Source: Parietaria judaica
Taxonomy: Eukaryota > Streptophyta > Magnoliopsida > Rosales > Urticaceae
DNA: 64,000 bases
Direction: 5' to 3'
Assembly: GCA_954871525.1 (NCBI GenBank)
Contig: OX940863.1
Span: forward strand, 40,224,501 to 40,288,500
Shown: piece after piece, positions 57,364 to 64,000 of the stretch
Layout of the letters: the number at the start of each line of letters is the position of its first letter
How positions within the stretch are numbered: the first letter of the stretch is position 1
The notes under the pieces: generated by a model
What the model was told of the DNA's origin: nothing
Database searches by the model: none
Seen by the model: the letters and a program-made list of their open reading frames with translations, nothing else
Translations under genes and position numbers: made by a program

Positions 57364-57740
57364 CCGTAAAGCGGGGTCTGGAAAGGTGTCGGGACGAGTC
57401 CCCCTAGACTCATGCGTACTAAGGCTGCTTTGAAGATGATATCGGCCGAGCTTCCGCTGTCGACCAACACTCGCCTTACTCGGTTGTTAGCGATCAGTGT
57501 TTCCATCACGATTGCATCATTGTGAGGGTGTGAGATTCTTCGAGCTTCTTCCTCCGTGAAGGTAATGGCTTGACTGGGAAGCACTGTCATCGAGCTGGCG
57601 AGGTTTGCAAAGTTGACCTGGTGCTCCCCACCATTGCCTTCTAGGGCCCGAGCGTATCTCTTTCGCTTGTTGTTGGAATCTTTCGTTTCTGGCCCGCCTA
57701 GGATGGTGGATATGACGTTGTACTGGTGTACTTCGGTTCT
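57303..57740 (-). CDS. gypsy 2 aspartic protease region
   Basis: From a TGA near 57740 the frame is open: YNVISTILGGPETKDSNNK, NFANLASSMTVLPSQAITFT, SHPHNDAIVMETLIANNRV, RRVLVDSGSSADIIF and GCNGKPVLVEGAITLP. DSGSSADI is the active-site motif of the retrotransposon aspartic protease. The protease cuts the polyprotein into its mature parts. The TGA upstream separates it from the gag zinc-finger region. It overlaps the RT frame region, reflecting a frameshift near 57300. Confidence 0.88.
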   Translation of the reverse strand, partial: RTEVHQYNVISTILGGPETKDSNNKRKRYARALEGNGGEHQVNFANLASSMTVLPSQAITFTEEEARRISHPHNDAIVMETLIANNRVRRVLVDSGSSADIIFKAALVRMSLGGLVPTPFQTPLYGCNGKPVLVEGAITLPTTFG

Positions 57741-57879
57741 TGTTCATTCTTCGCACTTGTGGGGCATGTTTGGATTGTCACCCTTATGCTGTTCAGATTC
57801 TTGGGGCGGAGGGCTGTCTGATTTCCCGTTCCCTGCTACGAGTTTCTTGATGAATTCCTTCAATTGCCCGTCTTGGATT

Positions 57880-59493
57880 AGTCGCTCAATTGCCAACATT
57901 CTGAGATCCTATGCCCGTGGTCGAGGTGTTATTCGCAGTACCGACTCTTGTCTTTGGTGGCTTTTTTTGGCAGTGGTAGGGGGACCGAACTTTTCCCCAT
58001 GAAGGCTGAAGATCATTGCGGGTGTCGTAGTTAGTGGGGTGAAGTTTATATCCCTTCTAAATTTCTCCGCCCCCCTGGGCTGTTGTTGTCGCCCTTCGAG
58101 GTTTGACTACTGGCGTTGCCTCTTTTTCAGAGGTTCGTCGTCGCTTCCCCTTTCGCTGTCGCGGAGCTGCTCACTTAAATTTAGTTGGTTTCGGCCGTCA
58201 AAATATTCGTCAGCTGCGATGTCTTCGGCTGCCCTTGCCATCAGCTCGGCCATAGAGGTTGGCCTTTTCTTGACAAGAGAGCGTGCGAAGTCGCTTCTCG
58301 GGAGACCGTCGATTATAGCAGTGACGACATCGTTGTCTGTGTAGCTGGCGACTTTGTTTGCTTCCTCGGTGAACCTTTTTAAGTAGGCTTGGAGAGATTC
58401 ATTCCGGCGCTGCTTGAGGGACCGTAGATATGACTTCCCTTTTCGCTGTGCTATCGAGCTCGCGAAGCGGGAGACGAAGCGTTCTTTCAGTTCCTCGAAG
58501 ACTCGATAGAACCCTTTGGGAGTCGCTGGTACCACTTGAACGCGGTCCCAGCGAGGGTGAGGCAGAAAGACTGACACATCGTGGAGGGTGAACACCTTTT
58601 TACGCGCATGGAGAACTGGTACTGTACCAGATGGTGGTGCCGTCGTAAATGAGATTTAACGGGAAGCGTATGTCTCCATCAAGATCCTCGGTGAGCAGAT
58701 GGTCGGCGAGAGGGGACTTGATTCCCTCGACCATGCTTTTGTTGATCGGGTCGGAGCTGTTGGCGGTGAAAAGTTCCCGCATTTCTTTCCTGAGGGCTTG
58801 GACTTCGTTCTTCCATCCCGCGTCGGATGGAGGCGCTGCCACGAGGAGTGTTGGGGCACCATCCATCCTTTTCGTGGTACGACGATTAGCGCATCGAGGA
58901 TTTTCAGATGACTCTGAGTCTGCGTCGCCTGAGCTTTCTTGGTTGTTAGATCTTTCTCTCTGCCTATTGAGGCAATTTCGTAGATCTTCATTGTGATGAG
59001 GGCGATTTAGGTGGTGGCAAAGATCTTCTTTGCCTTCCATTTGTATTCTTGCGTGCGCTCATTGACGTCGGATGTCACTCCGTGCCCTTGCACTGTTGAC
59101 GATATCTTCGTTTCTCACGAGGCGGTCGAAGGCTGACCTTCGAGTCGTTTGTGAATGCGCTGGCCTTTGGGCGTCCTCAGGGACTGGCCGCGATCGTGCT
59201 TCAGGAGGCTTTCTTTGTGCTAGCTCTAAAGCCTCCTCTGGACTTTCTTCTTCGTTGACAACTTCGTGGACTACGTTGTCATCTCCGAAGTGTTTTAGCC
59301 TAGCTAATCGGAAGACGCTGTCTTCTAGCCGAGCCAGTCGCTCATCGCCCTCGTTGACTATTGGCTCTTGGCGAGCGTTCGTCTCAGGCTGGTTTCGAGC
59401 TAGGTTTCGGCGTGCGTTGACCTGAGCTCGTGTATTTTGAGCGATACTTGCCGTCGGACAAGACGATGTGCCTTCTGTTGATTTGGACAACAT
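57880..59493 (-). CDS. gypsy 2 gag
   Basis: The likely start is the ATG at 59493 (MLSKSTEGTSSCPTAS); the longer frame begins inside the LTR. The amino part reads RLARLEDSVFRLARLKHFGD to 59059. A second block in another frame (59040-58600) has SPLADHLLTEDLDGDIRFPL, and the third (58595-58107) has the retrotransposon gag core FEELKERFVSRFASS, SLQAYLKRFTEEANKVA and MAELMARAAEDIAADEYF. A zinc-knuckle-like SRYCE(stop)HLDHGHRISECWQL follows near 57930, where a Y codon has become TAA. Gag forms the particle. At least three breaks make it non-functional. Confidence 0.85.
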
Positions 59494-59567
59494 CTCACTC
59501 GGCGAATGGAGAAATGGTTGCTGGGAGGGTACTTTGAGGCTTGAATTCGATGCTGCGCAATAGCCTC

Positions 59568-59585
59568 CTCCTTCTAGCGCCAAAA
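59568..59585 (-). promoter_or_regulatory. Primer-binding region of gypsy 2
   Basis: Directly after the 5' LTR end (ATCAACA) the minus strand reads TTTTGGCGCTAGAAGGAGG. This is the position and TGGCGC type expected of a tRNA primer-binding site in plant gypsy elements. The tRNA was not identified. Confidence 0.6.
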
Positions 59586-60756
59586 TGTTGATGCTGAAAA
59601 TTGGATCAATCACTGGAGCGGCCCAAGAGCTTGGTTTGGGCCAGGCCCAACGTCATTTGTTGACTTTGAGTGGGCTGAGAGTTTTGACCCTTCGCACTTC
59701 CGGGTCAAACGGACCCTCCACTGTTCGTGGACCAGAAATCTGGGTTTTATCCGCTACCTGTAGCCTCGAGGCCTGGAATGGACAAGGCCCGGGAATAGGT
59801 TCGGGACACCCCTAAGTCTGGTCTCCACGTAGGGGGGATCACAGTAATAACCTTTTGGTGGGCCCTGACAGATCAGACCTTCGACCTGCGTCACGGATCC
59901 TGATCCGGGTCCTCGGTCTATCCGTAAAGTCGGTATATCTGCCTGAGATAATAGACTTAAGGATAGCACGAGCACCACGTAGACCTAGAATCTTGGCAAG
60001 GAAGGTCGTAAATCGTGTTAAAACTTTTTCCAGGGCTTCCGCTTAATATCGACTTCCTTATACTCGAACCTGAGCAAAAATAACCCACGGTCAAAGAGAA
60101 CTGGGGGGGGGGGAGCCCCTGAATTCACCTCCGACGCTCAACATTAGTGTAATATTTGAGGGGGAAGTGTTTAGATGGTGCTCGAGAGAGTTTTGGTCGA
60201 GTTCCGTTGAGAGAAAGTGAGTTACCGTTTAACTGAAATTGAGTTTCTATTTATAAAGGAGTCCGGGCTTAAAATGCAATTATAAATTACTCCGGGAGGC
60301 CCCCGGGGCAATATTATATAGTTTTTTGGGTCCCCCGAACCATCCCAATCCAATGGGCCCGACCACGTCGCCATCAGACGCTCCACGTGCCCGCATGCGC
60401 CCGGGAAAGGCGGGCTGTGTCTGCCCACGCGCTGGAGGATGTGGACAGCCCTCTGGTGACGTGGCAGGGGCTGATTGGCGCGCTGACTGGGCCTGTGGAG
60501 CCCACTGGTGAAACCAAAGTGCTCCCGGGTCCTTTTAGGGCTCCGGGAGCGTCTCAAGGATGTTTTTGATAAATTTTATATCGTTTTTTACTATCTCAAT
60601 ATATTTAGGAGCGTCTGGACACTTTATTTTGCGAAAACGGACCTCGGATGAGCATTTTGACAGAAATTGACCTAAATTAATTAGGAGAAAAATTAACTAA
60701 ATAATTTCCCGTTTAATTAATTTATAGAAAATCAATTCCGTAAAATACCCGTAACA
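59586..60756 (-). repeat. gypsy 2 5' LTR, 1,171 bp
   Basis: Same termini as 47865-48915 (TGTTACGGG ... CATCAACA on the minus strand). It keeps three blocks missing from the 3' LTR. A TTTATAAATAG-like box lies near 60250 on the minus strand. The two LTRs differ by few substitutions where aligned, suggesting a fairly recent insertion; no divergence was calculated. Confidence 0.93.
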
Positions 60757-60761
60757 ATTAC
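60757..60761. repeat. 5-bp target site duplication of gypsy 2, right (ATTAC)
   Basis: ATTAC follows the LTR end CCCGTAACA and matches 47860-47864. Confidence 0.92.
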
Positions 60762-61553
60762 CATCACCAAACTCGCCGGACAACACCATATACGGAGAGG
60801 AAAATGCTGCAAAAAGTTGCCGAAGTCTTCCCGGGGAGAGAAAAATTGTAAAAAGGTGGAGAGGGGAGAGATATATATTCTCTCCCTCAGGCTCAGGATT
60901 AGATGTAATCTTTTTTATTTTATTAGATTTAATTACATTAAATTTAATTAGATTTTATAAAATCTCATTGGATTGGATTGGATTATCTTATCTTCAAAGG
61001 CTTCTAGTGCATATGCGCATTTCCCAAGGCCCGCGAAGCTGATTTTTCAGTTTTTTTTACTCAAAATGATGCTTTTGGCCTTTTTGACATTATTTCGAGT
61101 TAATTTTTTGCTGAAACGTCAACGCCAAATGATCTAAAATTAAATTTTTGGGATTTTTTTAGTCTCAATTTTAATTTTCGAGTCCCTGGAACAAAATAAA
61201 ACTACTACCCGATGCTTTATTACACGCTTTTTTGCAAATCCTGGGTTTTAATTAAAAAATTGCGAATTAAAAAGAAAGGCTAAAAAAGCCCCGAATTAAT
61301 TCGCAATTATTATTTTTCAAAAAAAAATATTTTTATGTGCTTTTACATTTTCTTATTTAATTGACTTTGGATTTATTTAAATTAGAAAATATTTATTTTT
61401 CTAGTTTAATTTATTGTTTTTTTTTTTCAAAAATCCCAACTTTAACAGATCTATTTTTTTACGAGAAAATAAAAGTTTTGTCCTCTTCAGATATTATTTC
61501 AGACATTACAATACTAGTGTCCAAAGCCTCATGGATATTTAGCTCTCCAAAAA
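60762..61553. other. Flank of the older Tat element, non-coding, with a strong inverted repeat
   Basis: Sequence interrupted by gypsy 2 resumes here. No coding frame is supported. AATTGCGAATTAA and TTAATTCGCAATT near 61257-61310 form a 13-bp perfect stem whose loop includes GGCT...AGCC. The rest is A/T-rich with T-runs. Confidence 0.45.
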
Positions 61554-62062
61554 CGTTGGGAAGTTCATTACGTTTCCCAATAATATTATCACGATTTATG
61601 TCGTCAAGCCATCCGGGTAACATTTAAAAAATATTTTAAAGCGGAAAAACTTGTTACCCGTTCAAAGATTTGAACATCGTATAATAATCAAAATAAAGAT
61701 CTGATAAATTATTACCAATTTAACTTTTCATAAATTCATTATTAATAATCTAGTCTATAGGAAATAAATAAACTATAAATAAAGGTTTGCATTTATTGAC
61801 CCAATGCATATGGCCGTACCTCAGGTGATGACGATTCTGGCTGCGTGTTCTGAACTAGGCAGGGTTTCGCCGATGCTCAGTAAAACTCCTGTGATCTTCA
61901 TGGATATTCTCCTGGACTCCTCGTACCGAAGCGTGGGCTTCGCCGGCAGGACTCCGTCGCAAAAAACTTTAACTGGTGGTTCTTTTAAAGCTTTCGGAGA
62001 ACAACGTCTCAGTAAGCCGAACCAGAAAAGAGATATCAGAAGCTAAGAAATTCGCAGACTCT

Positions 62063-62101
62063 AGAGAGAGAGAGAGAGAGGGAGAGAGAGAGAGAGGGAG
62101 G

Positions 62102-62155
<54 letters not shown>
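62063..62155. repeat. (GA)n microsatellite
   Basis: About 90 bp of GAGAGA with some GGGA interruptions inside the LTR. The same site in related LTR copies (near 21760, 28331 and 30805) has only short GA runs, so this is a local expansion. Confidence 0.95.
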
Positions 62156-62159
<4 letters not shown>

Positions 62160-62695
62160 TTGCTCTGGGGAGGTGTGTGAAATCCATTCACTTCCTTATA
62201 TAAGAGAATTCGAATTCCCTATGCATGTATATGGAAATTTCGAAATCAAAAAGCTTGACCCAATGGTTGGAATTAATTTCATAACCAATCTAATGGACCA
62301 TATTTATTTAGGACAAAAAACTTGATCACAAAGCTTTAGAATTCGACCTCCATTATAATGAATTCGAATTTTGCATTCCATATATACATGTTAATTAATT
62401 TCCAATCCAATGGTTAAGATTAAATCTTAAACTAATCCAATGGATATAATTAATTAACCATATTCAAAATCCATGTTTGGTCACCAAGTCATTTTCGAAT
62501 TTAGCTTTCCAAATTATTTATCATGATCCAACGGTTAAGATCAAACATGACCGATCTAATGAACTAAATTAATTTCAAGGTTTTCCATTAATACCTAAAA
62601 ATAGGTACTTATGCCGCATATTTGGAAAGTCCAAATCCAAGCAAATTCGTGTAAGCCCAACTTACACATTTGCTTGGGCCGAAATATTTCTACAC

Positions 62696-62698
<3 letters not shown>

Positions 62699-62756
<58 letters not shown>
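62699..62756. repeat. (TA)n microsatellite
   Basis: About 28 TA dinucleotides inside the LTR; shorter TA runs occur at the matching place near 31577 and 44597. Confidence 0.95.
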
Positions 62757-62757
<1 letters not shown>

Positions 62758-63335
62758 AATATATATGATTATTTAACTAACATAAATATATTAATTATTA
62801 ATTAATTATTAATAAGAATATTAATAATTAAATCCAAATAATTAAATTATATTATTAACCTCTGATCTCAATATCACACATTAAATATCGTGATGCAACA
62901 CCACCATTTAAGTTCGTGACATGTGATTAAATTTTACATATTTACGAAAACGATCGTAAACTTGGAAATTCTATAAATCACAAACCGTACGTCGACACGA
63001 GTTGGTTGCAAAAGCAAAGTCTCTTAAAATTTAATTTCCAACAACCTTTCAGTTGATGAAAATTCTAAATTCAACTTTCTTTTATCAGTTAAATTTCTAG
63101 TACCAAACTTTGGTACTTTTGCCACGTCAAAAATAAAACTTCTGAAGTCTGACACAGACTCTAGTTTTATTAATCCTGATAAATGATAAAACATACCGAA
63201 TGTTTAAATCACATACGTATCAACCGTTCCGGAGCTATCCTGGGGACCATGGACCCGTATCACTGAAGCTCCAACGAACTGCTAATGGTTCGTCAAACCT
63301 CGGTTTTATTCCACTATAAACTCGAGTGTTGAATC

Positions 63336-64000
63336 ATTATTTTCGATTATTGAGTATTCATTATTTCATGATTCGGTTTTGTCTATTTATGGAAAGTATC
63401 GACATCCTTGATGTCATGACAGCTACTAGGTTATTTCAGGAAAGTCATTAGATGGATTCTCAATCAAGGGGTGATTGAGTCGTTATCTCTCCAAAGTTAA
63501 TGATGAATATTACGCAGAAATGAATGAAGAGATTTGCGTGGATATTCGTATCATGTGAGAGATTTCAGGAGCTGATTGATGAAAAGGAATTAGCTTGCAG
63601 CTCCTATATGTCCCGGCTAATGAGGTCCCATTTCGTAAGCACTTACAGAGATATTCTATAGAATCTTCGAGAGAAGTCGATCAGCAAATCACGAGTGAAG
63701 TGAAGAAGGACGGGACGTTCGTAGCTGGTCATTGCAAGGCGATCTTGCAAGTTCATCAAGAGATTACTTCGGATGTCAAAGCTGCTGTCGTGACAACAAG
63801 GGGGAGTTTCCTATTTATGCTTTGCATCATGTTTGTATTACTGATTGTAATCTTCATCTGTAATCTCTTGGTTGATTAATCTGGGTGAGTGCCCCGTAGA
63901 AGTAGTGACAGGAAGTCCGAACTGCGTTACCAAAAAGTTTTTGTGTTCCTTTACTTTTCCGCACTCTCTTTATTCCTATCGTTCACGATTATAACGTCAT
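63336..64000 (+). other. Unrecognised sequence with a 94-residue frame ending in a hydrophobic helix
   Basis: The frame 63595-63879 opens at a TTG-type codon, not ATG, so it may be the last part of a longer broken gene. It contains LHREVDQQ-like charged sequence (SSREVDQQITSEVKKDGTF, then HQEITSDVKAAVVTTRG) and ends FLFMLCIMFVLLIVIFICNL, a clear membrane segment. AAGGGGGAG near 63798 resembles a copia polypurine tract. Upstream frames (FRKVIRWILNQGVIESLSL near 63440) are also open in short pieces. I cannot name the family; a degraded retrotransposon coding end is most likely. Confidence 0.35.

Larger units (their letters stand above)
47865..60756 (-). mobile_element. Complete Tat-type Ty3/gypsy retrotransposon (gypsy 2), 12.9 kb
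   Basis: Two LTRs of one family bounded by ATTAC on both sides. In the element's own direction (right to left): 5' LTR 60756-59586, primer-binding region, gag, protease, reverse transcriptase, RNase H, a second (archaeal-type) RNase H, integrase, 80-bp tandem array, antisense extra ORF, hairpin, polypurine tract, 3' LTR 48915-47865. A second RNase H and extra ORFs are hallmarks of the Tat lineage. Coding frames carry scattered stops and shifts, so it is probably no longer autonomous, although the structure is complete. It inserted into the upstream part of an older Tat antisense ORF. Confidence 0.93.
61554..63335 (-). mobile_element. Truncated copia-type LTR
   Basis: Begins (C)GTTGGGAAGTTC at 61554 with T to C change in the terminal TG, and follows 30303-31780 and the inverted 43144-45905 LTR closely (GCGGAAAAACTTGTTACCC; ACTCCGTCGCAAAA; TGGGGACCATGGACCCGTAT near 63241). 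Homology to the solo LTR 21271-24191 stops near 63335, so the outer third is missing or replaced. Confidence 0.8.

Noticed and set aside
61969..62203. Poly-S/L and poly-E/R ORFs
   Set aside because: They are translations of the (GA)n microsatellite.
1..64000. tRNA or rRNA genes
   Set aside because: No cloverleaf with conserved T-loop and no rRNA core sequence was seen by eye; the TGGTATCAGAGC near 45908 is a primer-binding site, not a tRNA gene. A tRNAscan run would settle this.

Overview
The window is plant nuclear DNA, probably from an angiosperm. Evidence: plant-type Ty1/copia and Ty3/gypsy (Tat-like) retrotransposons, a hAT transposase, a MURA-type Mutator transposase, DUF1985 and Ulp1-like coding, GT-AG introns in A/T-rich sequence, and long A/T-rich LTRs. 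The species cannot be named from this sequence. I see no intact housekeeping gene, rRNA, tRNA or CRISPR array. The only trace of a host-type gene is a broken F-box gene. Nearly all of the 64 kb is nested mobile DNA.

Layout. 18-3359: hAT transposase pseudogene (+). About 3735-20136: the 3' part of a Tat-like gypsy element (gypsy 1: integrase, 3' repeats, polypurine tract, LTR). Its integrase reading frame is split by a 14,183-bp Mutator-like element at 3823-18005. That element has a 9-bp target duplication that repeats three lysine codons, degenerate terminal inverted repeats, a MURA pseudogene at its left end, a DUF1985/Ulp1 gene remnant on the opposite strand at its right end, a third possible small gene, a 359-bp tandem array, and dozens of copies of the short motif TAGCGGTA/TACCGCTA in its non-coding parts. 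20137-36361: a second mosaic element with a different dispersed motif (around AACCGCGGCTT), an F-box pseudogene, a putative plant transposon protein gene and a GRF zinc-finger gene. Its right part is a long palindrome centred near 33210. Three LTR sequences and a MITE are inserted in it, several with clean target duplications. 36430-45937: copia remnants (gag on -, pol on +) ending in a 2.76-kb LTR. 45950-47720: remnant of an antisense extra ORF of another Tat element.

47860-60761: a structurally complete Tat-type gypsy element (gypsy 2, - strand) with 5-bp target duplications (ATTAC), two LTRs, PBS, gag, protease, RT, RNase H, second RNase H, integrase, an 80-bp tandem array, an antisense spliced extra ORF, and a polypurine tract preceded by a hairpin shared with gypsy 1. 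60762-64000: flank of the older element, a truncated copia-type LTR with microsatellites, and an unrecognised ORF ending in a hydrophobic segment.

The most notable candidate is the 14.2-kb Mutator-like element. It combines transposase, DUF1985/Ulp1 coding and a very dense element-specific short motif in introns, spacers and a satellite-like array. This resembles the Arabidopsis VANDAL arrangement, in which an element-encoded anti-silencing protein recognises short motifs amplified in its own non-coding DNA. That parallel is inference; the motif, array, boundaries and domains are seen directly. Most coding regions carry stops or frameshifts, so most copies here are dead or non-autonomous.
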